47,492 nucleotides of DNA from Streptomyces rubellomurinus (GTDB lineage: Bacteria; Actinomycetota; Actinomycetes; Streptomycetales; Streptomycetaceae), in assembly GCF_000961885.1 (NCBI RefSeq), contig NZ_JZKH01000063.1, positions 1-47,492 on the forward strand, given 5' to 3'. Every line of letters begins with the position of its first letter. Positions within the stretch are counted from its first letter, which is position 1. Position numbers and translations under genes: made by a program. A model generated the notes under the pieces. The model was not told where the DNA came from. It saw nothing but the letters and a program-made list of their open reading frames with translations, and did no database searches. Shown here piece by piece: positions 6,225 to 13,047 of this stretch.

Positions 6225-8330
6225 CTGTCCACCACCGCTGAACCCATCAAGACGACGTTCCGGGACCTCGGGATCCTCCCGGAGACCGCCGAGGCCCTGG
6301 AGTCCGTCGGCATCGTCCATCCCTTCCCCATCCAGGAGATGACCCTCCCGGTCGCGCTGACCGGCCACGACGTCATCGGCCAGGCCAAGACCGGCACCGG
6401 CAAGACCCTCGGCTTCGGCCTCCCGCTGATCGAGCGGGCCGTCGTGCGCGCCGACGTGGACGCCGGCCGCGCCACCGAGGAGCAGCTCTCCGACTTCCCG
6501 CAGGCGCTCATCGTCGTCCCGACGCGCGAGCTGTGCACCCAGGTCACCAACGACCTGCAGACCGCCGGCAAGGTCCGCAACGTGCGGGTCCTGGCCGTCT
6601 ACGGCGGCCGGGCGTACGAGCCGCAGGTCGAGGCGCTGACCAAGGGCGTCGACATCGTGGTCGGCACCCCGGGCCGTCTGCTGGACCTCGCCGGGCAGAA
6701 GAAGCTGAACCTGTCCAAGGTCCGCGCGCTCGTCCTGGACGAGGCGGACGAGATGCTCGACCTGGGCTTCCTGCCCGACGTCGAGAAGATCATCACCATG
6801 CTGCCCGCCAAGCGGCAGACGCTGCTGTTCTCGGCCACCATGCCGGGCCAGGTCATCAGCCTCGCCCGCCGGTACATGAGCCAGCCGACGCACATCCGGG
6901 CCGCCGCCCCGGACGACACCGGCGCGACCGTCGCCAACATCGAGCAGCACATCTTCCGCGCGCACTCGCTGGACAAGGTCGAGATGGTCTCGCGCATCCT
7001 GCAGGCCGAGGGCCGCGGGCTGGCGATGATCTTCTGCCGCACCAAGCGCACCGCCGCCGACGTCTCCGACCAGCTGACCCAGCGCGGCTTCGCGGCCGGC
7101 GCCGTCCACGGCGACCTCGGCCAGGGCGCCCGCGAGCAGGCCCTGCGGGCCTTCCGCAACGGCAAGGTCGACGTGCTGGTCTGCACCGACGTCGCGGCCC
7201 GCGGCATCGACGTCGAGGGCGTCACGCACGTCATCAACTACCAGTGCCCCGAGGACGAGAAGACCTACCTGCACCGGATCGGCCGCACCGGCCGCGCCGG
7301 CGCCTCCGGTACGGCCGTCACCCTGGTCGACTGGGACGACATCCCGCGCTGGCAGCTGATCAACAAGGCGCTGGACCTGCCGTTCAACGAGCCGGAGGAG
7401 ACCTACTCCACCTCGCCGCACCTCTACGAGCTGCTGAAGATCGCGCCGGGCACCAAGGGCGTCCTGCCGCGCTCCGAGCGCACCCGGGCCGGGCTCGGCG
7501 CCGAGGAGATCGAGGACCTCGGCGAGACCGGCGGGCGGGGCGCGCGCTCCGGCCGCGGCGGCCGCGGCGGGCAGGGCGGCTCGGGCCGTCCCGGCGCCGC
7601 CGCCGAGACGCCGGCCGAGGAGAAGCCGCGCCGCACCCGCGAGCGCCGCCGCACCCGCCGCGGCACGGCGGTCGACGGCGAGGCCGTCGAGACGGCCGCC
7701 GCGACGGTGACGGCCGCTCCGGCCGTCGAGGGCGCCGAGGGCGAGGCCGCGCCGCGCCGCCGTCGCCGCCGTTCGCGCGGTGGCGCCGCGGGCGAGGCCG
7801 CGGTGGTCGAGACCGCCGTCGTCGAGGCCGCCGTCGTCGAGGCTCCGGCCGCCGTGGACGCTCCGGTCGAGGAGAAGCCCGCCGCCCGGACCCGTACGCG
7901 GACCCGCAAGCCGAAGGCGGAGACCGTGGTGGAGGCCGTCGAGGCCGCCGCCGTGGTCGAGGCCCCGGCCGAGGCGAAGCCGGCCACCCGGACCCGCACC
8001 CGCAAGCCCAAGGCGGAGACCGTGGTGGAGGCCGTCGAGGCCGCCGCCGCGGTGGAGGCCCCGGCCGAGGCGAAGCCGGCCACCCGCACGCGGACCCGCA
8101 AGCCGAAGGCGGAGACCGTGGTGGAGGCCGTCGAGGCCGCCGCCGCGGTGGAGGCCCCGGCCGAGGCGAAGCCGGCCACCCGCACGCGCACCCGCAAGCC
8201 GAAGGCCACGGCCGAGGCCGCCCCGGAGGCTCCGGCCACCGAGGCCCCCGCCGCCGAGGTCCCGGCCCCGCGCAAGCGCACCCGCACCCGCAAGGCGGCG
8301 GCCACCCCGGAGACCACCCCGGAGAGCTGA
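6225..8330 (+). CDS. DEAD-box RNA helicase with repetitive charged tail
   Basis: Every core helicase motif is visible: Q motif (Phe12, PFPIQ 33-37), motif I AKTGTGKT 54-61, PTREL, motif II DEAD 172-175, motif III SAT 203-205 and motif VI HRIGRTGR 350-357. It should unwind structured RNA in ribosome assembly or mRNA turnover. The 701-residue protein has about 250 extra C-terminal residues: an RG-rich stretch near 440-465, Arg-rich segments, then three 32-residue repeats alternating acidic/Ala and RTRTRKPK blocks. The start appears to be CTG 6225: an AAGAGG ribosome binding site ends six bases before it, GC3 becomes high there, and no ATG, GTG or TTG occurs between it and the Q motif. A strong terminator follows the stop. 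Confidence 0.92.
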   Translation: MSTTAEPIKTTFRDLGILPETAEALESVGIVHPFPIQEMTLPVALTGHDVIGQAKTGTGKTLGFGLPLIERAVVRADVDAGRATEEQLSDFPQALIVVPTRELCTQVTNDLQTAGKVRNVRVLAVYGGRAYEPQVEALTKGVDIVVGTPGRLLDLAGQKKLNLSKVRALVLDEADEMLDLGFLPDVEKIITMLPAKRQTLLFSATMPGQVISLARRYMSQPTHIRAAAPDDTGATVANIEQHIFRAHSLDKVEMVSRILQAEGRGLAMIFCRTKRTAADVSDQLTQRGFAAGAVHGDLGQGAREQALRAFRNGKVDVLVCTDVAARGIDVEGVTHVINYQCPEDEKTYLHRIGRTGRAGASGTAVTLVDWDDIPRWQLINKALDLPFNEPEETYSTSPHLYELLKIAPGTKGVLPRSERTRAGLGAEEIEDLGETGGRGARSGRGGRGGQGGSGRPGAAAETPAEEKPRRTRERRRTRRGTAVDGEAVETAAATVTAAPAVEGAEGEAAPRRRRRRSRGGAAGEAAVVETAVVEAAVVEAPAAVDAPVEEKPAARTRTRTRKPKAETVVEAVEAAAVVEAPAEAKPATRTRTRKPKAETVVEAVEAAAAVEAPAEAKPATRTRTRKPKAETVVEAVEAAAAVEAPAEAKPATRTRTRKPKATAEAAPEAPATEAPAAEVPAPRKRTRTRKAAATPETTPES
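7908..8195 (+). repeat. Three 96-bp tandem repeats inside the helicase gene
   Basis: Units start at 7908, 8004 and 8100, each exactly 96 bp, with a diverged partial copy after 8196. Each encodes 32 residues: a KPKAETVVEAVEAAA acidic/aliphatic half and an EAKPATRTRTR basic half. The units are nearly identical at the DNA level, indicating recent duplication or homogenisation. Copy number may vary between strains. Confidence 0.92.
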
Positions 8331-8342
8331 CGCAGCACCGTC

Positions 8343-8389
8343 CCCGAGGGGGCGGGTCGGGCCCCAGCGGCCCGGCCCGCCCCCTCGGG
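8343..8389 (+). terminator. Strong hairpin terminator after the helicase
   Basis: A 21-bp stem (one G-T wobble) pairs 8343-8363 with 8369-8389 around a CCAGC loop. It begins 12 bases after the helicase stop. No T tract follows. Confidence 0.85.
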
Positions 8390-8516
8390 CGTTCCGGCAC
8401 CACCGGCCCGGGCGGCAACCGGCCCCCAGCGGGCCGGGCCGGCGCGCGCCGCGGGCGCGGGGCAATAGGCTCGGGGGTTGGTGGCCGGGTGGGCCGAGGA
8501 GAGCGGGAGGCAGCTC

Positions 8517-8558
8517 GTGAGCGCGTGGTGCGGGGTCGTCGTCGGGGGGCACCTGTGA
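8517..8558 (+). CDS. Possible 13-codon upstream ORF coupled to hydrolase
   Basis: GTG 8517 is preceded at six bases by a good GGGAGG ribosome binding site. It opens a frame encoding VSAWCGVVVGGHL and ends at TGA 8556-8558. That stop overlaps the GTG start of the downstream hydrolase as GTGA. The hydrolase's own upstream sequence is only a G-run. This is the classic geometry for translational coupling, with ribosomes loading on the small ORF and reinitiating. A TAGGCT at 8466-8471 could be the -10 element. Such a short frame could arise by chance, so the case rests on the ribosome binding site and the exact overlap. Confidence 0.45.
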   Translation: MSAWCGVVVGGHL

Positions 8559-9436
8559 GTACGCCGCCGTTCCTGACGCTGCCCGGGTGCGCGCGGGCCG
8601 AGCGGGTCGCCACCGCGCGCGGGGCCTTCGCGGCGCTGCGGGCGGAGCCGGACGGACCGGTGCGCGGGTCGGCGCTGCTGGTGCCGGGGTTCACCGGCAG
8701 CAAGGAGGACTTCATCGGGCTGCTGGAGCCGTTGGCGGCGGCCGGGTACCGGGTGACCTGCGTCGACCAGCGCGGGCAGTTCGAGACCGGCGGGCCGGAC
8801 GATCCGGCCGCGTACGGCGTCGCGGAGCTGGGCGCGGACGTCCGGGCGCTGACGGCGGCGGTGGCGGCGGAGAGCGGCGGCCCGGTGCACCTGCTGGGGC
8901 ACTCCTTCGGCGGGCAGGTCGTCCGCGAGGCGGTGCTCGCGGCGGCCGCGCGGGGCCCGCTGCCGTGGCGCTCGCTGAGCCTGGTGTCGACCGGGCCGGG
9001 CCCGATCGACCCGGCCGAGGCGGCCCGCACCAAGCTGCTGCTGGACGCGCTCCCGGTGATGGGCCTGGAGGAGATCTGGCAGGTGATGCGGCAGCTGGAG
9101 GCGCGGAGCGGGCAGCCGGCGCGGGTGCCGGAGCCGGCCGTCGCGGAGTTCCTGCACCGCCGCTGGCTGGCCAACGTGCCGACCGCGCTGGGCGTCACCG
9201 GCGCCCACCTGGTGGCCGCGCCGGACCGGGTGGACGAGCTGGCCGCGGCCACCGCCGGGGTGCTGCCGGTGCTGGTGCTGTCCGGGGTGCGGGACTACGC
9301 GTGGCCGGTGCCGGAGCAGAGCCTGATGGCCGAGCGGCTGGGTGCCCGGCGGGTGGTGGTCGAGGACGCCGGCCACTCCCCCGCCGCCGAGTTCCCGGCC
9401 GAGACGGCCGCGGCGCTGGCCTCGTTCTGGGGCTGA
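8555..9436 (+). CDS. Alpha/beta-fold hydrolase
   Basis: The 293-residue protein has an oxyanion region VPGFTGSKEDF, an elbow GHSFGG with Ser as nucleophile, an acid in GVRDYAWPVPEQ and a base His in DAGHSPAAE. A VDQRGQFETGG loop follows strand 4. The family contains esterases, lipases, peroxidases and thioesterases, and nothing here fixes the substrate. No signal peptide is seen, so it is probably cytosolic. Start GTG 8555 overlaps the TGA of a 13-codon upstream ORF that carries the better ribosome binding site, suggesting coupled translation. It shares only the fold with the hydrolase at 2305-3207; sequence around the motifs differs, so it is not a recent duplicate. Confidence 0.88.
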   Translation: MSTPPFLTLPGCARAERVATARGAFAALRAEPDGPVRGSALLVPGFTGSKEDFIGLLEPLAAAGYRVTCVDQRGQFETGGPDDPAAYGVAELGADVRALTAAVAAESGGPVHLLGHSFGGQVVREAVLAAAARGPLPWRSLSLVSTGPGPIDPAEAARTKLLLDALPVMGLEEIWQVMRQLEARSGQPARVPEPAVAEFLHRRWLANVPTALGVTGAHLVAAPDRVDELAAATAGVLPVLVLSGVRDYAWPVPEQSLMAERLGARRVVVEDAGHSPAAEFPAETAAALASFWG

Positions 9437-9507
9437 CCCGACCGGGCCGCGTGCCGCCCCGTCCGTAGTGGTCTGAACCACTTTTCCGGTTCGACCGTTA
9501 TCGGCAC

Positions 9508-9536
9508 GCGACAAAAGTCGTTAGTTACGGTAATCT
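9508..9536 (+). promoter_or_regulatory. Candidate promoter in an AT-richer patch
   Basis: GCGACA (9508-9513) and TAATCT (9531-9536) are 17 bp apart inside one of the least GC-rich stretches of the window. Transcription would begin near 9543, within an inverted repeat TGATTC/GAATCA (9538-9556). Confidence 0.5.
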
Positions 9537-9818
9537 TTGATTCTGTCCGGGAATCATCGCCGGCCCCCACGAGGGCGCCGATCAGCCGAAACCTGGACTT
9601 CACGGAGGGGCAACGGCCCGGTAGCACCGCCACGCCACCGTGGTTCACGAGGCAGTAGACGCACCAGGCAAGCCCAGGGGGAGCCCTTGCCGCAGCAGAC
9701 CGCCGCACGCACGACCCGCCCGGCCCGGCCGTTCCGCCGGACCCGCAGCATCCCGAGAGGGCTGACCACGACTCAGCCGCCGACGCCCCGCCCGACCGGG
9801 GCAGAGAAGGAGACGCCC
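9537..9818 (+). other. Leader region of the small conserved gene
   Basis: This region holds the inverted repeat at 9538-9556 and about 260 nt of leader. From TTG 9687, preceded by GGGGGAG at three bases, the frame of the downstream gene is open and has high GC3 for 44 codons, whereas GC3 before 9687 is mixed. The downstream protein may therefore have an N-terminally extended form. No known riboswitch was recognised. Confidence 0.4.
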
Positions 9819-9977
9819 ATGACCAAGGCCATGCGCTTCGAGATCGTCCGCCTGGACGACACAGACGGCTCCGCCACCGACCGCGTGATCGCCGACGCCG
9901 ACACCGTCCGCGAGCTCGTCCAGGCCGCCGCCCGCACCGGCGAGCGCCTGCTCATCCGCCCGTGCCCGACCGTCTGA
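9819..9977 (+). CDS. Small conserved protein of unknown function (52 aa)
   Basis: ATG 9819 is preceded by AGAAGGAG, an excellent ribosome binding site. The protein reads MTKAMRFEIVRLDDTDGS, a helical DTVRELVQAAARTGE stretch and a short RLLIRPCPTV beta end. The pattern beta-loop-helix-beta and its solitary position with its own promoter resemble small conserved streptomycete proteins with no assigned role. An in-frame TTG at 9687 with a plausible ribosome binding site would add 44 residues rich in Arg, Pro and Thr. GC3 supports coding there, but I favour the ATG. A 13-bp hairpin downstream ends the unit. Confidence 0.7.
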   Translation: MTKAMRFEIVRLDDTDGSATDRVIADADTVRELVQAAARTGERLLIRPCPTV

Positions 9978-10060
9978 ACCGGCGCGGCGCCCCCGACCGC
10001 GAGGTCGCACCCGCCGCCGACGAGCCGGGATCGTCCGATCCGGACGTTCCGATACCCGAC

Positions 10061-10099
10061 TGACGCCCCGTCACCGCGATCGCCGATGACGGGGCGTCA
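10061..10099 (+). terminator. Hairpin terminator after small conserved gene
   Basis: A perfect 13-bp stem pairs 10061-10073 with 10087-10099 around a 13-nt loop. The rest of the 9978-10284 gap shows nothing else recognisable except a tandem pair of purine-rich ribosome binding sites at its end. Confidence 0.8.
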
Positions 10100-10284
10100 G
10101 TGCGTCCGGCCCCGGAACCCGGAACGTTTGCCGCCGTCCGCGACGGGACATCCACCAACGGGAACCGCCCGCGCCACGCCCAACCCGCGCCGGCCGGGCG
10201 TCCGCCACCGACAGGTGCCGCCGAGCCCTCCGTACGGGTGACCGTCCTTGACGCGGCGGTCCGGAGGGAGGAGCGTTGTCGGCT

Positions 10285-10923
10285 ATGAGGGGCGAGCCCA
10301 GCTGCCCGAGGTGCGCCGGTCGGGTCCGCGCCCCCGGTCTGTTCTCAGACACCTGGCAGTGCGACCGGCACGGAGCCGTGCACCCGATGCAGCCCGTGCT
10401 GCCCCCGAGCGTGGAGGCCCTCGGCGTCGCCGTGGCCCGCTCACAGGTCCCCGTCTGGCTGCCCTGGCCGCTCCCGGTCGGCTGGCTCTACACCGGCATC
10501 GCGCACGCCGGGGACGACGTCTCCGGCGCCCGGGCGACCGCCGTGGCCTGCTCCGGGCCGGCGCCGCTGGGCGGCTTCGGCGAACTGGTGCTGGTCGCGG
10601 AGGAGTTGGGCGTCGGGCTCGGCGCCCGCTACGCCGGGCTTCCGGGGCCGGACCCGGGCGACTCGGTCGGCCTGTACAAGCCGGCCGACGCCAAGCTGAT
10701 GGCCGCCGGGCGGCCCACCCCGATGTTCCACGTCGCGGACGCCCCGGCCGACCGCGCGGTGTTCGTCGGCGAGGCCCGCGGGCTGTGGCTGTGGGCGATC
10801 GCCTGGCCCGAGCAGTCCGCCCTGGTGATGTACGACGAACTGGTGCTCACCGACCTGCGCGAGGCCGGCGCCGAGCTGGGTCTGCTGCCCTGCGGGGCGC
10901 TCTCCCCCCGGCTGCTGGGCTGA
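10285..10923 (+). CDS. DUF6758 zinc-ribbon protein
   Basis: The 212-residue protein begins MRGEPSCPRC and has an N-terminal zinc-ribbon pattern, CPRC followed by CDRHG, giving a C2-C-H type site within the first 30 residues. The rest is a conserved streptomycete region with VPVWLPWPLPVGWLYTGIAHAG, ACSGPAPLGGFGELVLVAEELGVGLGARYAG and MYDELVLTDLREAGAE, the last near the C terminus. It matches the DUF6758 family as I remember it; function unknown. An upstream TTG 10276 with GGAGG at eight bases would add three residues. It is transcribed toward, and 70 bases before, the PHP gene, which has its own promoter-like sequence. Confidence 0.82.
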   Translation: MRGEPSCPRCAGRVRAPGLFSDTWQCDRHGAVHPMQPVLPPSVEALGVAVARSQVPVWLPWPLPVGWLYTGIAHAGDDVSGARATAVACSGPAPLGGFGELVLVAEELGVGLGARYAGLPGPDPGDSVGLYKPADAKLMAAGRPTPMFHVADAPADRAVFVGEARGLWLWAIAWPEQSALVMYDELVLTDLREAGAELGLLPCGALSPRLLG

Positions 10924-10950
10924 CCTCCACCAGGCCTGACGGCCTATCCT
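10920..10950 (+). promoter_or_regulatory. Candidate promoter for the PHP gene
   Basis: CTGACC (10920-10925) and TATCCT (10945-10950) are separated by 19 bp, immediately after the DUF6758 stop. They would give a leader of about 37 nt with AGGAG before GTG 10994. Confidence 0.5.
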
Positions 10951-10993
10951 GGGCGGCACCGCGGCACCCCCGAGCCTCCCAGGAGCCCGCCCC

Positions 10994-11869
10994 GTGCGCA
11001 TCGACCTGCACGCCCACAGCAACGCCTCCGACGGCACCGACACCCCGGCCGAGCTGGTCGCGGCCGCGGTCGCCGCGGGCCTCGACGTCGTCGCGCTGAC
11101 CGACCACGACACCGTGGCCGGGCACGCCGGGGCCGCCGAGGCGGTGCGCGCGCTGCCGGACGGCACCCGGCTGACGGTCGTCCCGGGCGCCGAACTGTCC
11201 TGCGTGGTGGACGGCGTCAGCATGCACCTGCTGGCGTACCTGTTCGACCCGGCGGAGCCGGCCTTCGCGGCCGAGCGGGAGCTGGTGCGCACCGACCGGT
11301 TCCGGCGCGGGCGGGCGATCGTCGAGCGCTGCCGCGAACTCGGCGCGGACATCAGCTGGGAGCAGGTGCGGCGGATCGCCGGCGACGGCTCGGTCGGGCG
11401 GCCGCACATCGCGAGCGCGCTGGTGGAGGCCGGCGTGGTGGCCACCGTCTCGGACGCTTTCACCCCGCGGTGGCTGGCCAATGGCGGCCGGGCGGACGTC
11501 CGCAAGCACGAGACCGACCCGGTCGAGGCGGTCCGGCTGGTCCGGGCGGCCGGCGGCGTGCCGGTCTTCGCCCACCCCGGCGCGGTCAAGCGCGGCCGGA
11601 CGGTGTCGGACCGGGTGATCGCCGACCTCGCGGCGGCCGGGCTGGCCGGCCTGGAGGTCGACCACACGGACCACGACGAGCAGACCCGGCTGCGGCTGCG
11701 CGGCCTGGCCGCCGACCTCGGGCTGCTGGCCACCGGCTCCAGCGACTACCACGGCCACCGCAAGACCGTCCGGCTCGGCGAGCACACCACCGACCCGGAG
11801 GTGTACCAGGCGCTGCTGGCGCAGGCGACCGGCGCGCCGGTCATCGACGCCGTGACGGTCGGGCGCTGA
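10994..11869 (+). CDS. PHP-domain phosphoesterase
   Basis: The 291-residue protein is a compact PHP-domain enzyme. The metal-binding motifs are in order: DLHAHSNASDG near the N terminus, ALTDHDTVAGH, a Glu in PGAELSC, GRPHIASAL, FAHPGAVK and the closing GSSDYHGH. The set matches the YciV/RNase AM group, which hydrolyses 3',5'-nucleoside bisphosphates or removes 5' nucleotides from RNA using three metal ions. The substrate here is inferred from family only. GTG 10994 has AGGAG nine bases upstream. It follows DUF6758 in the same direction, with a promoter-like pair between them, and is convergent with the SUFU gene. Confidence 0.9.
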   Translation: MRIDLHAHSNASDGTDTPAELVAAAVAAGLDVVALTDHDTVAGHAGAAEAVRALPDGTRLTVVPGAELSCVVDGVSMHLLAYLFDPAEPAFAAERELVRTDRFRRGRAIVERCRELGADISWEQVRRIAGDGSVGRPHIASALVEAGVVATVSDAFTPRWLANGGRADVRKHETDPVEAVRLVRAAGGVPVFAHPGAVKRGRTVSDRVIADLAAAGLAGLEVDHTDHDEQTRLRLRGLAADLGLLATGSSDYHGHRKTVRLGEHTTDPEVYQALLAQATGAPVIDAVTVGR

Positions 11870-11968
11870 CCACGCCGGGACGCCGCACACCGGCGCGCGG
11901 GGGCGCGGTACGGGCGTGCGGTCGGCCCGCGCGCCCGGTCCGGGAGCCGGCCGCGCCCCGACCGCCCG

Positions 11969-12616
11969 TCAGTCGAGCGTGACGCCCCGGCGGTCCGGGT
12001 CGCGCAGGTCGGTGCCCCGGTCCAGCCAGCGCTCCTGGAGCGCGGCCGCGCCGTGCACCCGCTTCCAGCCGGCCTCGTTGGGGGTCATCGGCAGCAGCGG
12101 CAGGAAGCGCACCGGCTCGGCCGGCTCGGCCAGTTCCAGGTCCTCGACCAGTCCGCCCGGCTCGGCGGCCAGCACCGAGGTGAACGGCGCGCCCTCCCAG
12201 AGCGGGGCGCCGAGGTCCAGCGAGCCGCCGGGGGCCAGCACCAGGCCCTCGACCTGCGGGGTCGCGGCGAAGGTGGCCAGGCTGCGCAGCACGCCGTCGC
12301 GTCCGCCGCGCACCGTCAGCACCAACTCGACGCGCGGACCGCGCACCTGGTCGACCACCGGGGAGGTCGGGTCGGCCATCGGCGCGGCGGACATCCCGAG
12401 GGTCGTGTAGCGGACCAGGCCGTCGGCGTCCGGGCCGAAGCGCAGCACCTCGATCCGGTCGGCGCCGAGGAAGGTGACGGCGGCGCGGCCGCTCGGTTCG
12501 CCGAAGGTGGCGATCAGCCGGGCCTCGACGGCGGCCAGCACCGCCTCCCGGGAGAGTTCCGGGGAGTCGCCGTGGGGGCCGTGGGAATCGCCGAAGAGCG
12601 GGAATTCGTGCGCCAT
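11969..12616 (-). CDS. Suppressor-of-fused (SUFU) domain protein
   Basis: The 215-residue protein fits the bacterial SUFU family: an N-terminal helical part with SREAVLAAVEARLIATFGEPSG, then beta strands such as RIEVLRFGPDADGLVRYTTLGMS and PRVELVLTVRG. The C-terminal half has LVEDLELAEPAEPVRFLPLLPMTPNEAGWKRVHGAAAL, the typical conserved end. In bacteria the domain occurs as stand-alone proteins and among immunity proteins of toxin systems. No toxin gene neighbours this copy, so a housekeeping role is more likely. ATG 12616 lacks a ribosome binding site but follows TACGCT by seven bases, so it is probably leaderless. Confidence 0.82.
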   Translation of the reverse strand: MAHEFPLFGDSHGPHGDSPELSREAVLAAVEARLIATFGEPSGRAAVTFLGADRIEVLRFGPDADGLVRYTTLGMSAAPMADPTSPVVDQVRGPRVELVLTVRGGRDGVLRSLATFAATPQVEGLVLAPGGSLDLGAPLWEGAPFTSVLAAEPGGLVEDLELAEPAEPVRFLPLLPMTPNEAGWKRVHGAAALQERWLDRGTDLRDPDRRGVTLD

Positions 12617-12623
12617 GCCGGTG

Positions 12624-12629
12624 AGCGTA
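12624..12629 (-). promoter_or_regulatory. Probable -10 hexamer, leaderless SUFU transcript
   Basis: TACGCT on the minus strand ends seven bases before ATG 12616, the spacing expected if transcription begins at the start codon. Confidence 0.5.
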
Positions 12630-12740
12630 ACCCCCGCCCGGATCGGGGCCGAGGGCGGGCCGGTGGCCGTCCGCGCCAAGCTTGCGTCAAGGCTCGGGCA
12701 AGGCCGGGAAACCCCGGAGCGGTGGTGGCCGGTCGGGTGT

Positions 12741-12746
12741 TAGGGT
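12741..12746 (+). promoter_or_regulatory. Possible -10 hexamer of the corA leader
   Basis: TAGGGT fits the streptomycete TAGNNT type. It would give a leader of about 295 nt before corA, carrying a small ORF and a hairpin. No convincing -35 was found. Confidence 0.35.
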
Positions 12747-12810
12747 GAGCGACTGGCCACCGGGATGCGATGCCTCGCCCCGGGGCGGCGGCGCGAAGGA
12801 GGTGGTTGCG

Positions 12811-12888
12811 GTGGATACCGGCCGACCATGCAGTACCGGCAGCTCTGCCCGGCCGCGCCTTCCCCGAACCCCTCGCCCCACGGGCTGA
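12811..12888 (+). CDS. Possible 25-codon leader peptide upstream of corA
   Basis: GTG 12811 has one of the best ribosome binding sites in the window, AAGGAGG at 12796-12802, eight bases upstream. The encoded peptide begins VDTGRPCSTGSSARPRLP and is rich in Pro, Arg, Ser and Thr. Codon GC3 is only moderate, so the peptide product may matter less than the act of translation. Its position in a long leader ahead of a Mg/Co transporter recalls the CorL leader peptide of Salmonella corA, which links translation to Rho-dependent termination. That parallel is inference. A hairpin lies between this ORF and corA. Confidence 0.45.
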   Translation: MDTGRPCSTGSSARPRLPRTPRPTG

Positions 12889-12979
12889 ACCGACCGCAAC
12901 GGTCTCGGTAGCCCAGGGCCGCGGCGGCGAACGGACCGGCCGGGAGAGCACCTTCGTCCCCCCGTCACCGGTGTTCCTC

Positions 12980-13026
12980 GCCGTCGCACCACGGTCCCGC
13001 CCTTCTTCGCGCCGCCGTGCGACGGC
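12980..13026 (+). promoter_or_regulatory. Hairpin just upstream of the corA ribosome binding site
   Basis: A perfect 10-bp stem pairs 12980-12989 with 13017-13026 around a 27-nt loop. It ends about ten bases before the GGGAG ribosome binding site. It could act in attenuation, translation control or as a Rho-related structure; no known Mg riboswitch class was recognised. Confidence 0.4.
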
Positions 13027-13047
13027 CCCTGCCCCAGGGAGCCTGCC

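Noticed and set aside
7908..8195. CRISPR-like regular repeats
   Set aside because: The 96-bp units are in frame, contiguous and lack spacers; they are coding repeats in the helicase tail.
6135..8552. An 805-codon open frame antisense to the helicase
   Set aside because: Its Gly/Arg/Leu-rich composition mirrors the helicase codon pattern on the other strand. The helicase has all DEAD motifs, so this frame is a shadow.
7424..9514. A 696-codon minus-strand frame over the helicase tail and hydrolase
   Set aside because: It spans two well-supported plus-strand genes and a terminator, and consists of Arg/Ala/Ser noise typical of GC-rich shadows.
9537..9818. A riboswitch such as ydaO upstream of the small conserved gene
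   Set aside because: I could not match the conserved core of any riboswitch class I know; only generic hairpins are seen.
11969..12616. SUFU protein as immunity gene of a polymorphic toxin
   Set aside because: No toxin, secretion or Rhs-type gene is nearby, and the neighbours are conserved housekeeping genes.
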